The notes beneath the pieces are model-generated. The model worked only from the letters and a program-made list of their open reading frames with translations, had not been told where the DNA came from and searched no databases. From JBKBXU01 sp046313675 (GTDB taxonomy: Bacteria > Bacteroidota > Bacteroidia > Cytophagales > Cytophagaceae), in NCBI GenBank assembly GCA_046313675.1, contig JBKBXU010000265.1:1-6721 (forward strand): a stretch of 6,721 nt of DNA, in the 5' to 3' direction. The stretch's first letter is position 1. Every line of letters begins with the position of its first letter. This document shows, in pieces, positions 1 to 6,227 of this stretch. A program made the position numbers and the translations under genes.

Positions 1-480
1 AGGGTTCTTTTTGGCATATTCTTTCACAGGGCCTGCTACTCTTCTGTCGGAGTTCCCTTCTCTTAATACAGGATTCACCGCACTTCCTAGTACTTTTGCA
101 TATCTGGCTTTAATCTCTTTTTCGATATCGGATTTAGGATTCTGTGGGTAATCAGGTAGGTTATATCCTTGTGATTGAAGCTCTTTGATGGCTGCATCCA
201 ACTGTGGGATGGATGCGCTTATGTTGGGTAGCTTAATGATATTTGCCTCGGGAGTTTTTGCTAGCTCACCTAAATAAGCCAGTTCATCATTGTGTTTTTG
301 TTTGTCTGTTAGTCTGTCAGAAAAAGTAGCTAAAATTCTTCCTGCCAGGGAGATGTCCCGCGTTTCAACAGCAATGTTTGCCGCCTTGGTAAATGTCTTT
401 ACAATAGGTAAAAAAGAGTATGTGGCTAAAGCAGGAGCTTCATCAGTAATCGTGTAAATAATCTTTGATGTGTTTGTCAT
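1..480 (-). CDS. icd: Monomeric NADP-dependent isocitrate dehydrogenase, N-terminal part (3' end beyond window)
   Basis: This is the first 160 codons of a gene that runs out of the window at its left edge. The full-length family is about 740 residues, so roughly a fifth is present. The enzyme oxidatively decarboxylates isocitrate to 2-oxoglutarate in the cytoplasm, reducing NADP+, as a TCA-cycle step. The product begins MTNTSKIIYTITDEAPALAT and contains the family-typical ETRDISLAGRIL (39-50), TPEANIIKLPNISAS (76-90) and GSAVNPVLREGNSDRR (132-147) stretches. Ser133, Asn136, Arg140 and Arg146 match, with an offset of one, the isocitrate-binding Ser132, Asn135, Arg139 and Arg145 of the Azotobacter vinelandii enzyme (family knowledge). 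This is the single-chain type, unrelated in length to the common homodimeric Icd. The start is fixed by the conserved N-terminus; an A-rich leader precedes the ATG and no Shine-Dalgarno is seen, as usual in Bacteroidota. A promoter lies about 70 bases upstream. Confidence 0.95.
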   Translation of the reverse strand, partial: MTNTSKIIYTITDEAPALATYSFLPIVKTFTKAANIAVETRDISLAGRILATFSDRLTDKQKHNDELAYLGELAKTPEANIIKLPNISASIPQLDAAIKELQSQGYNLPDYPQNPKSDIEKEIKARYAKVLGSAVNPVLREGNSDRRVAGPVKEYAKKNP

Positions 481-551
481 TTCTTCTTTAAGTTTATAGT
501 AGCACCGCCGGAATTCGGGGTGAATTTATATCTGATAAATATAATAGCTGG

Positions 552-582
552 CAAATATAAGAGGGTTTTACATTATGCCAAA
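552..582 (-). promoter_or_regulatory. Bacteroidota-type promoter of icd
   Basis: Read on the minus strand there is TTTG (579-582), a 19-base spacer, then TATATTTG (552-559). Both boxes fit the Bacteroidota primary-sigma consensus (TTTG, 19-21 bases, TAnnTTTG) exactly. Transcription would start near 545, giving a leader of about 65 bases before the icd ATG at 480. Confidence 0.75.
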
Positions 583-690
583 GCGCACTTAATTTTAAAT
601 TTTTGATTTATTGTGACAAATTACTATATGTCAGATATTTGGTGTTATACTGTTTCCTGTAGGTTATTGGGTAGGCAGGGTTCTACTCTG

Positions 691-718
691 TCCACGGTCC
701 ATAGTCAATAGTCCACAG
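691..718. repeat. Degenerate heptamer array, TCCAYRG family (4 units)
   Basis: Four adjoining 7-base units read TCCACGG, TCCATAG, TCAATAG and TCCACAG. A fainter echo in a matching style (TCCGTAG then TCCCAGC) sits at 855-868. The stretch is non-coding and lies in the gap between icd and the protease gene. Confidence 0.6.
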
Positions 719-762
719 CCCCTTGTGCCTTCCACCTTATTCATAGGCTGGAGCCCTGAGGA

Positions 763-795
763 GAGCGGAAAAAAAGAGCGGAGAGCGAGGAGCGG
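763..795. repeat. Purine-rich GAGCGG repeat, partly in 7-base phase
   Basis: GAGCGG or GAGCGA occurs at 763, 776, 783 and 790. The last three are spaced exactly seven bases apart; the first is separated from the second by a run of seven A. No gene is visible here. Confidence 0.5.
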
Positions 796-800
796 ATTTT

Positions 801-850
801 ACCGTCATTTCGAGGCTTTTCAACTGTGGCAAGCCACGGTAATCTGTTGG
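801..850. repeat. REP-like palindromic element with TCATTTCGAG core
   Basis: The stretch opens with ACCGTCATTTCGAG and ends with AATCTGTTGG. It holds a hairpin of ACTGTGG (823-829), loop CAAG, and CCACGGT (834-840), with one G-T wobble. The opening ACCGT (801-805) can also pair with ACGGT (836-840). The wording resembles dispersed intergenic palindromes I recall from Bacteroidota genomes, but only one copy is present here, so repetition is inferred. Confidence 0.4.
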
Positions 851-870
851 TTAGTCCGTAGTCCCAGCAA

Positions 871-898
871 CTTAACACTCAAATCTTAACACTATCTT
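871..898. repeat. Degenerate heptamer array, CTTAACA family
   Basis: Four adjoining 7-base units begin CTTAACA, CTCAAAT, CTTAACA and CTATCTT. The same vocabulary recurs at 4481-4511 beside the dnaX stop codon, where CTTAACA and CTCAACA units are found. Confidence 0.5.
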
Positions 899-956
899 AT
901 CCAAAACTTCATTGAATCTATAACTTAGTAACTGAATAACCAATAATCCCCCTCCT

Positions 957-984
957 CTTATGACTTACGTCTTACTCCTTATGC
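957..984 (-). repeat. Heptamer array, NNRTAAG family (4 units)
   Basis: Read on the minus strand these are four 7-base units: GCATAAG, GAGTAAG, ACGTAAG and TCATAAG. Three of the four are identical to units in the array at 4241-4268, which reads on the opposite strand. The array lies just downstream of the protease terminator. Confidence 0.65.
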
Positions 985-992
985 CTTAGTTT

Positions 993-1025
993 AAACAAAA
1001 AACTCCGAAATTTTCATCCCGGAGT
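993..1025 (-). terminator. Rho-independent terminator of the M16 protease gene
   Basis: On the minus strand ACTCCG (1020-1025), a 12-base loop and CGGAGT (1002-1007) form a perfect 6-base-pair stem. It is followed at once by TTTTTGTTT (993-1001, including the base adjoining the stem). It lies 22 bases past the protease stop codon. There is no T tract on the plus strand, so the orientation is clear. Confidence 0.8.
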
Positions 1026-1046
1026 CTCTTGTCTTACTTTGTTAAA

Positions 1047-4016
1047 TTAATATCCAAATATTTGGTCCAGCTTTAATTCTTTGACCTTACCGTATTTTGA
1101 CAGAGAATCAAAGTCGATTTGGCTTTTTGAACCTATAATAAGAATTGCCTTTGGCTGTCCGCTAATATATTTTCTGTGGAAGGCATTCAGCTCCTCAAAG
1201 GTAAATTCATCCAGACTTTTGTATATATCTTTTCGGATATCATAGGTATGGCCAAGTTTCTTTGCCCTCTCATAATCACTCAGAATTCCCGACTTGGTAA
1301 TTCTGGTAGTAGTCAGGTTTTCCCTTAGTGCGGACTTCGCATTATTAAACAGAGCTTTTGACTGAGGCATTTCTGTTAGTAAGGCATCCATACCTTCTAT
1401 TGCTTCATCCAGCTTATCTGCCTGGGTACCTATGTATGAAACGATGTAGTTCGGGTCTTCTTGCCTGGAAGCATTTTCATACCTGGAGCGTACCGAATAG
1501 GCCAGGGCTTTTGATTCCCTCATTTCCTGGAATACCAGTGAACCCATTCCTCCTCCAAAATATTCATTAAACATGCTGGTTACAGGTATCAGTGATTTGT
1601 CGTAGTCAATGGACTTACTCAGGAATAAAACTTCTGCCTGAACCATATCATAATCTACCCAGTAAACGATGTTTTCAGGAATATCCAAGTGCTTGAATTT
1701 TTCGGCCTTAGGTACTCCTTTCAATTTTGAGGCTGTCTTATAATTTTTGTCTAATGAAGCCACAAGCTTGTTACTATCAGAAGGGCCATAATAATTAACC
1801 CTATGGTTAAAACTTTTCAGGTCTTTAATAAGTCCGGTAAGCTCTTCAGGTTTCAATTTTATCAGTTCCTCCTGCGTAAGGATATTCGTAAAAGAAGAAT
1901 TAGGACCATATTTGGCATAGCTGGACATGGCATACCTTAATATAATGTCTTTGGACAACTTATGGTCTCTTCTGGTTTTCAGAATATCATCAATCTGGTT
2001 AGCGAGTACCCCCTTGTCAGGCTTGGCATTCTGAATGATTTCATCCATAAGTTTGAGTGCCTGGTCAAAATTTTCATTAAGGCCTGTAAGCACTATATGG
2101 AGTTCATCATTGGATACGGAGAAGTGATAACTGCAGCCTAATTTGAAAAACTCCTTTTTCACTTCTTCCGCACTCATTTTCTTTGTCCCCAGATAGTTCA
2201 TATATCCGGCAGCAACAGCATACCTTCGATCGGTATCCTTTCCTAAGTCCCAAGCAAGATTGAGTGTAAAGAGGTCATTTTCCTTATTCTTTACATAATT
2301 GACAGGAAGTTTTTTCTTCGTTTTAAGCTTTTTTATGTCTTTATCATAGTCTACAAATACCGGTTCCAATGGTTTGGAAGGCTTTGACATCACCTTTTGG
2401 TAAAATTCAGATTCCACATCCCTGTTGACCGGCACAGGTGTAATTTTTGGTTTAGGTACTTTCTGAATGCTGGTATCCTGACCTGTTTTTTTATAGACTA
2501 CCACATAATTGTCTTTATAATGCTTATTGGCAAAGTCAATAATATCCTGCTTGCTTATGGATTCCAGAATGGAAATTTCACGTATGTGTTCAGCCCACGG
2601 CCTTCCTGAAATAAAAGCATCTACAAAGGCATGTGCCCGTGTTTTATTGCTTTCAAATTCTTTCATCTGACTGGTTTTGTAGTCATTGATTACCGCCTGT
2701 ATCAGCCACTCATCAAATTCACCATTTTTGATCAACTCCAGCTGAGACAGCAACAGCTTTTGTAGGTCTTCAAGACTTTGGCCTTCCCGGGGGCTTCCCC
2801 CTAATACATGGATGGAATAGTCGTTGAACGCCAAATCGTAGGAGTAAGCACCCCGTGCTTTTTGCTGTTGATTAAGGTTCAAATCTATAATTCCTGCCTG
2901 GCCGTTGGTTAAAAGCATGGAGATTAGTTTTACCATATGTGGGTCTGGAATTCCTCCTGCGTAATCATTGCTTATGCCGCCCAAGCGGAAAGCCAGGCTT
3001 AAACTTTCAGCATCCGGCCCATAAACAGTTTTACTTATAGGACTTGTAATCGGCTCTTCAACAGCTGGTGTAAATACCGGTACTTCTTTTGCTTCCAGGT
3101 GACCAAAATATTTGTCTATGGCTCTGATCATCTCATCAAAATCAATGTCACCGCTTATACATATGGCCATGTTGTTGGGAACATAGTAGGTATCAAAGTA
3201 TTTTTTTATTTCCGTTATGGAAGGGTTTTTTAGATGTTCTACCGTTCCTATGGTTGTCTGAGTGCCATATGTGTGTGTTTGAAACAAGTTTTCCAGTGTA
3301 ACTTCCCATACCTTTCTGCGGTCACTGTCAAGGCCCTTGTTCTTTTCTTCATAAACCGCTTCTAGTTCGGTATGGAAAAGTCTCGGCACTACTTCGCTAA
3401 ACCTTTCAGCTTCGATCTGAGCCCATTTTTCAATTTGGTTTGAAGGAATGTCGTTCACATAGACTGTTTGCTCCACGAAGGTGTATGCATTCGTTCCTTT
3501 GGCTCCTATGTTGCTCAGCATTTTATCATACTCATTGGCTATGGCATAGGAAGAAGCTACAAGCGAAACACTGTCAATTTCATGATAAATCTTTGCTCTT
3601 TTTGCCGGATCGGTGGTACGACGGTATTTTTCATACAGCGCTTCTATTTTGTCAAGTTCTTTCTTCTCTGCTTCCCAATTTGTAGTGCCTATTTTTGACG
3701 TTCCCTTAAATAAGATGTGTTCGAGGTAATGGGCCAGGCCTGTCGCATCGGCAGGGTCATTTTTACTTCCGGCTCGAACAGCAATGTAGGTCTGTATTCT
3801 TGGAGTCTCTTTGTAATCGGTCAGATAGACTTTTAGGCCGTTTTTAAGAGTATATATACGACTATCAAACGGGTCGTTGGTGACCGTTTCATACGTATAA
3901 CCGTTTTCTGTTATAGTCTTTGTAAGGAATTTGTCAGAAGTTTGTGCAAGGGCATTCTCCGAATAGAAGACCGCCAGTATACTAAAAATGAATAAATAAT
4001 AGAATTGTCTTTTCAT
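1047..4016 (-). CDS. Secreted M16-family (insulinase/pitrilysin-like) zinc metallopeptidase, 989 aa
   Basis: A single-chain, two-lobed M16 peptidase, expected to degrade peptides or small unfolded proteins in the periplasm or at the envelope. Residues 1-24 form a signal peptide (Lys/Arg start, hydrophobic core, ALA before Gln25) with no lipobox cysteine. The N-terminal lobe has the inverted zinc motif HYLEH (His96, Glu99, His100), then GAKGTNAYT (171-179), and Glu217 and Glu224 seven residues apart; by analogy with pitrilysin Glu162/Glu169, Glu224 is the third zinc ligand. A charged, probably helical insert (about 110-157) lengthens the usual gap before these. A basic linker (about 510-572) joins the C-terminal lobe, where Arg833 and Tyr840 in GGGMGSLVFQEMRESKALAY match the Arg/Tyr substrate-binding pair of insulysin, so the protein looks catalytically complete. 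The length fits the four-domain family members. It has its own probable promoter and terminator and appears monocistronic. The natural substrate cannot be told. Confidence 0.95.
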   Translation of the reverse strand: MKRQFYYLFIFSILAVFYSENALAQTSDKFLTKTITENGYTYETVTNDPFDSRIYTLKNGLKVYLTDYKETPRIQTYIAVRAGSKNDPADATGLAHYLEHILFKGTSKIGTTNWEAEKKELDKIEALYEKYRRTTDPAKRAKIYHEIDSVSLVASSYAIANEYDKMLSNIGAKGTNAYTFVEQTVYVNDIPSNQIEKWAQIEAERFSEVVPRLFHTELEAVYEEKNKGLDSDRRKVWEVTLENLFQTHTYGTQTTIGTVEHLKNPSITEIKKYFDTYYVPNNMAICISGDIDFDEMIRAIDKYFGHLEAKEVPVFTPAVEEPITSPISKTVYGPDAESLSLAFRLGGISNDYAGGIPDPHMVKLISMLLTNGQAGIIDLNLNQQQKARGAYSYDLAFNDYSIHVLGGSPREGQSLEDLQKLLLSQLELIKNGEFDEWLIQAVINDYKTSQMKEFESNKTRAHAFVDAFISGRPWAEHIREISILESISKQDIIDFANKHYKDNYVVVYKKTGQDTSIQKVPKPKITPVPVNRDVESEFYQKVMSKPSKPLEPVFVDYDKDIKKLKTKKKLPVNYVKNKENDLFTLNLAWDLGKDTDRRYAVAAGYMNYLGTKKMSAEEVKKEFFKLGCSYHFSVSNDELHIVLTGLNENFDQALKLMDEIIQNAKPDKGVLANQIDDILKTRRDHKLSKDIILRYAMSSYAKYGPNSSFTNILTQEELIKLKPEELTGLIKDLKSFNHRVNYYGPSDSNKLVASLDKNYKTASKLKGVPKAEKFKHLDIPENIVYWVDYDMVQAEVLFLSKSIDYDKSLIPVTSMFNEYFGGGMGSLVFQEMRESKALAYSVRSRYENASRQEDPNYIVSYIGTQADKLDEAIEGMDALLTEMPQSKALFNNAKSALRENLTTTRITKSGILSDYERAKKLGHTYDIRKDIYKSLDEFTFEELNAFHRKYISGQPKAILIIGSKSQIDFDSLSKYGKVKELKLDQIFGY

Positions 4017-4040
4017 TCTTTAACAATATGTGGTGTAAAA

Positions 4041-4072
4041 CAAATTTGTATGAGTTACTTAAAGAAACCAAA
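4041..4072 (-). promoter_or_regulatory. Probable promoter of the M16 protease gene
   Basis: On the minus strand TTTG (4069-4072) is followed after 20 bases by CAAATTTG (4041-4048). The second box matches the Bacteroidota TAnnTTTG consensus except for its first base. Transcription would start near 4034, leaving a leader of about 18 bases. The -7 box is itself a palindrome, so a chance match is possible. Confidence 0.45.
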
Positions 4073-4116
4073 TTTTGTTTTAAAAGATTTCATAGCGAAG
4101 GTTTTTTCTGATTAAG

Positions 4117-4200
4117 GTAGTAAGTCATAAGTAGTAAGTAGTAAGTCATAAGTCATAAGTCATAAGTCATAAGTCATAAGTAGTAAGTAGTAAGTAGTAA
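4117..4200. repeat. Perfect 12-unit heptamer tandem array (GTAGTAA / GTCATAA)
   Basis: Twelve 7-base units fill 84 bases without a gap. Only two variants occur: A = GTAGTAA and B = GTCATAA, differing at two adjacent bases. The order from left to right is A, B, A, A, then five B, then three A. The array ends where a GC-richer spacer begins. It lies about 100 bases upstream of the protease start, beyond the proposed promoter. It is not CRISPR: there are no spacers. Confidence 0.95.
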
Positions 4201-4214
4201 GGCTTGCCTGAAGG

Positions 4215-4235
4215 GAATGTTGAATGTTGAATTTA
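4215..4235. repeat. Heptamer array, GAATNNT family (3 units)
   Basis: Three adjoining units: GAATGTT twice, then GAATTTA. It follows the 12-unit array after a 14-base spacer, as the array at 4282-4316 follows the one at 4241-4268. Confidence 0.65.
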
Positions 4236-4240
4236 TATAG

Positions 4241-4268
4241 GCATAAGGCGTAAGTCATAAGGAGTAAG
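4241..4268. repeat. Heptamer array, NNRTAAG family (4 units)
   Basis: Four adjoining units: GCATAAG, GCGTAAG, TCATAAG and GAGTAAG. This is a second, more diverged RTAAG array beside the perfect 12-unit one, and it shares exact units with 957-984 (opposite strand). Confidence 0.7.
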
Positions 4269-4281
4269 GCTTTCCCTTCGG

Positions 4282-4316
4282 GAATTTTGAATGCTTAATG
4301 CTGAATTTTGAACTAT
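4282..4316. repeat. Heptamer array, GAATNNT family (5 units)
   Basis: Five adjoining units, among them GAATTTT (twice), GAATGCT and TAATGCT. Just before it, TTCCC-TTC-GGGAA (4271-4283) forms a small 5-base-pair hairpin. About 30 bases after it the CATAGGG palindromic repeat begins. Confidence 0.65.
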
Positions 4317-4346
4317 TTTTTTTACTCCTAATTTTTCCTATTAGTT

Positions 4347-4417
4347 ACATAGGGCTATACCCTATGTTGAGGCTGTTACGCCCCTTCAGGGCTTTTTTTT
4401 ACATTTATTCTCACTCT
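4347..4417 (+). repeat. Dispersed palindromic repeat, copy 1 (CATAGGG element)
   Basis: The element starts with a perfect 8-base-pair hairpin: ACATAGGG (4347-4354), loop CTATA, CCCTATGT (4360-4367). A second short stem, GCCC (4380-4383) with GGGC (4389-4392), follows and is succeeded by eight T (4393-4400). The first 47 bases match copy 2 at 6613-6660 except for two substitutions and one inserted base. An 11-base match, ATTCTCACTCT (4407-4417), extends the similarity. The second stem plus T run looks like a plus-strand terminator, but copy 2 lacks the T run and no plus-strand gene is present. Confidence 0.85.
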
Positions 4418-4437
4418 GCTCAAATGAAGTATTCCTC

Positions 4438-4470
4438 TCCGACAGATGCTTCATGCCTCAGCATGACAGT
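4438..4470 (-). repeat. REP-like element with GTCATGCTGA core
   Basis: On the minus strand the stretch reads CTGTCATGCTGAGG and continues to GCATCTGTC. It contains a perfect stem of CATGC and GCATG (4452-4456 with 4461-4465) around a 4-base loop. It lies about 55 bases past the dnaX stop but no T run follows on the minus strand, so it is not a convincing terminator. The wording resembles dispersed intergenic palindromes I recall from Bacteroidota; only one copy is present here. Confidence 0.4.
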
Positions 4471-4480
4471 AAAACATTAA

Positions 4481-4511
4481 CTTAACAAAACTCAACACTT
4501 AACACTTAAAC
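4481..4511. repeat. Heptamer array, CTTAACA family
   Basis: CTTAACA, three A, then CTCAACA, CTTAACA and CTTAAAC in strict 7-base phase. The array ends ten bases before the dnaX stop codon on the other strand and matches the family at 871-898. Confidence 0.55.
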
Positions 4512-4520
4512 ACTTGCGCC

Positions 4521-6227
4521 TTAAAACTCAATTTCCAATCCCAATCTTCTGCGCATTTCATCCAGAATAGGGTATTTTTCTACCAGATGACGGTATTTGT
4601 CTTTATCGGTATAGATCATTTTTTTCTCCTCGTTGGGAGCGATGTGTGATTCAATCATGATCGACCCGTTGCAAAGATTTTTTCTCAGAAAATCCAGCAG
4701 ATCCGTTTTAAAACTGTTGAGTATGTCCAGTTGGAGTATGTTGTCAAGGCGTACGATGATGTTGTAATTTTCATCAAGGCCTATTTCCCTGTCCATGACA
4801 ATGTATTCGTTTTTCAGGCCTTTGTCCTTAAATGTTTTGCCGAAGGTATTCCATAAACTTTTCAGGTCATCCAAGGTGAATTTTTCGTTGGCTTTTGCCA
4901 GGCCTGTATTTTCTGGGATCTCTTTTGTATTTGTGGCTTTAGGCTTGGAAATATTGGTTTTCAGATCGTGGAGGGACGGAATCTTCATCGTACTTTTTGG
5001 CCCTTTGTCCACTATTTTAGGTGGAGCAACAGGTGCCGCCACCGCAGCGGCAGAAGACACGGAAGCTACTGCGGAATCAGGTTTTTTTTTTACCTCACCT
5101 TCCGGTGTGGACTGAGTACTTAGTTGTAAAGCTGCATTGAGATAGGCCATTTTCATAAGCGCCAATTCCACATGCAAGCGATGATTTTTGCTGCTTTTAT
5201 ATTGTATGTCACACTGACTCCCGATGCTCAAAGCCGACATAAGGTACGAAACAGGAATGCTCGCCGCCTGACTGGCATATTTTTTCTTCACATCATCCGA
5301 TACTTCGAGAAGCTTTAATGTGGCTGTATCTTTGCATACCATAAGGTTACGAATATGCTCGCAAAGGCCGACTATAAAATTGTGGCCATCAAAACCTTCA
5401 CGTATAATTTCATCAAAAGTTAGCAAAGCAGATGATACATCCTGGGCATGTAACTGATCCGTGATCTTAAAATAATAATCGTAATCCAGAATATGCAGAT
5501 TCTCAATGGTCGTCTTATACGTAACAGTATTATTGGAAGAGAAGGTTACAATCAGGTCGAAGATGGAGAGGGCATCTCTTAGCGCACCATCGGCTTTTTG
5601 GGCTATAAGGTGAAGTGCTTCCGGCTCAGCCGTAATTTTTTCTTTTTCTGCTATTTGTGATAAATGCCCGGCTATGTCCTTAACCTGAATCCTGTTAAAG
5701 TCAAAAATCTGACATCTTGATAATATAGTCGGTATAATCTTATGCTTCTCCGTAGTTGCCAGTATAAAAATGGCATAGGAGGGAGGTTCTTCCAGCGTTT
5801 TCAGAAATGCGTTAAACGCCGCATTTGAAAGCATGTGAACCTCATCTATGATATAGATTTTGTATTTTCCTGCCTGAGGTGGGTAGCGAACCTGGTCTAC
5901 AAGATTTCTAATGTCGTCTACCGAGTTGTTCGACGCAGCATCCAGCTCATGAATATTAAAAGAAGAACTTTTGTTAAAGCTCACACACGACTCACACTCA
6001 TTGCAGGCTTCAACATCTTCTGTTATATTATGACAATTGATTGTTTTGGCTAATATCCTTGCGTTGGTAGTTTTTCCAACCCCTCTTGGTCCGCAGAACA
6101 GAAATGCCTGAGCCAGGTGATTGTTTTTAATGGCATTTTTGAGAGTAGTGGTAATGTGCGACTGCCCAACCACCGTGTCGAAGGTAGCCGGCCTGTATTT
6201 TCTCGCTGAAACAACAAAGTTATCCAT
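4521..6227 (-). CDS. dnaX: DNA polymerase III subunit tau (full-length DnaX), 568 aa
   Basis: This is the ATPase subunit of the clamp loader that opens the sliding clamp and organises the replisome. Domain I has Walker A GPRGVGKT (46-53), a zinc module of Cys65, Cys75, Cys78 and Cys81, Walker B with Asp128-Glu129 in IYIIDEVHML, sensor 1 ATTEKHK (157-163) and the SRC arginine finger (Ser170-Arg171-Cys172). Sensor 2 is Arg217 in GALRDAL. Domain III runs to about 365. A low-complexity Ala/Pro/Ser/Lys linker (about 370-445) leads to a C-terminal domain (about 446-568) that I infer to hold the polymerase- and helicase-contacting functions of tau; I see no specific motif there. The start MDNFVVSARKYRP is the conserved N-terminus. 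The gene seems monocistronic; I see no convincing promoter or terminator. Ten A in a row at codons 379-382 form a likely frameshift site (separate entry), so this gene probably also makes gamma. Confidence 0.97.
   Translation of the reverse strand: MDNFVVSARKYRPATFDTVVGQSHITTTLKNAIKNNHLAQAFLFCGPRGVGKTTNARILAKTINCHNITEDVEACNECESCVSFNKSSSFNIHELDAASNNSVDDIRNLVDQVRYPPQAGKYKIYIIDEVHMLSNAAFNAFLKTLEEPPSYAIFILATTEKHKIIPTILSRCQIFDFNRIQVKDIAGHLSQIAEKEKITAEPEALHLIAQKADGALRDALSIFDLIVTFSSNNTVTYKTTIENLHILDYDYYFKITDQLHAQDVSSALLTFDEIIREGFDGHNFIVGLCEHIRNLMVCKDTATLKLLEVSDDVKKKYASQAASIPVSYLMSALSIGSQCDIQYKSSKNHRLHVELALMKMAYLNAALQLSTQSTPEGEVKKKPDSAVASVSSAAAVAAPVAPPKIVDKGPKSTMKIPSLHDLKTNISKPKATNTKEIPENTGLAKANEKFTLDDLKSLWNTFGKTFKDKGLKNEYIVMDREIGLDENYNIIVRLDNILQLDILNSFKTDLLDFLRKNLCNGSIMIESHIAPNEEKKMIYTDKDKYRHLVEKYPILDEMRRRLGLEIEF
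5042..5100 (-). promoter_or_regulatory. Putative programmed frameshift signal in dnaX (A10 slippery run plus stem-loop)
   Basis: Read 5' to 3' on the minus strand: an SD-like AGGTGA (5095-5100); GGT; ten A (5082-5091); a 7-base spacer CCTGATT (5075-5081); then a stem whose arms are CCGCAGTAGC (5065-5074) and GCCGCTGCGG (5042-5051) around a 13-base loop. The arms give nine pairs, one of them G-U, and one A-C mismatch. The zero frame reads GTA AAA AAA AAA CCT, so it contains the A AAA AAA heptamer directly before the spacer. A competing hairpin (GCCGC with GCGGC further downstream) is possible. Slippery run, spacer and stem match the Escherichia coli dnaX layout; the long A run also matches the Thermus thermophilus dnaX slippage site. 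Function is inferred. Confidence 0.75.
5077..6227 (-). other. dnaX: Predicted gamma subunit of DnaX by -1 frameshift, 383 aa
   Basis: If the ribosome slips back one base on the ten-A run, or the transcript gains one A, the reading becomes GTA AAA AAA AAA ACC TGA. This adds Thr after Lys382 and stops at 5077-5079. The product keeps domains I-III, hence ATPase and clamp-loader oligomerisation, and loses the linker and C-terminal domain. If one A is lost instead, the other frame stops at TAG (5066-5068) after Asn-Leu-Ile-Pro-Gln, giving 386 residues. Both shifted products are nearly the same size and end at the natural gamma/tau boundary, as known for Escherichia coli gamma (431 of 643 residues). 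Confidence 0.6.

Noticed and set aside
611..641. Plus-strand promoter-like TTG, 20 bases, GATATTTG, with a TGACA/TGTCA inverted repeat (614-633)
   Set aside because: The -7 box is imperfect, no gene or plausible RNA follows on the plus strand, and the 5-base arms are too short to argue for an operator.
1358..3698. Plus-strand open frames of 70-81 codons inside the protease gene
   Set aside because: All are antisense to a well-conserved coding frame, and their products are unlike any known protein.
4117..4200. CRISPR array
   Set aside because: The units are seven bases long with no spacers, and no cas gene is nearby.
4380..4400. Rho-independent terminator on the plus strand (GCCC/GGGC stem plus eight T)
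   Set aside because: The stem is only four base pairs, no plus-strand gene precedes it, and the sister copy at 6647 lacks the T run. It is better described as part of the dispersed repeat.
4298..4480. Plus-strand open frame of 60 codons between the protease and dnaX
   Set aside because: It lies wholly over the CATAGGG and GTCATGCTGA repeat elements and a T run, resembles no protein I know, and has no promoter. It is chance.
4795..5115. Plus-strand open frame of 106 codons inside dnaX
   Set aside because: It is antisense to the dnaX linker and C-terminal domain, and its Ala-rich part mirrors the GC-rich stem region. The dnaX frame is certain, so this is a shadow.
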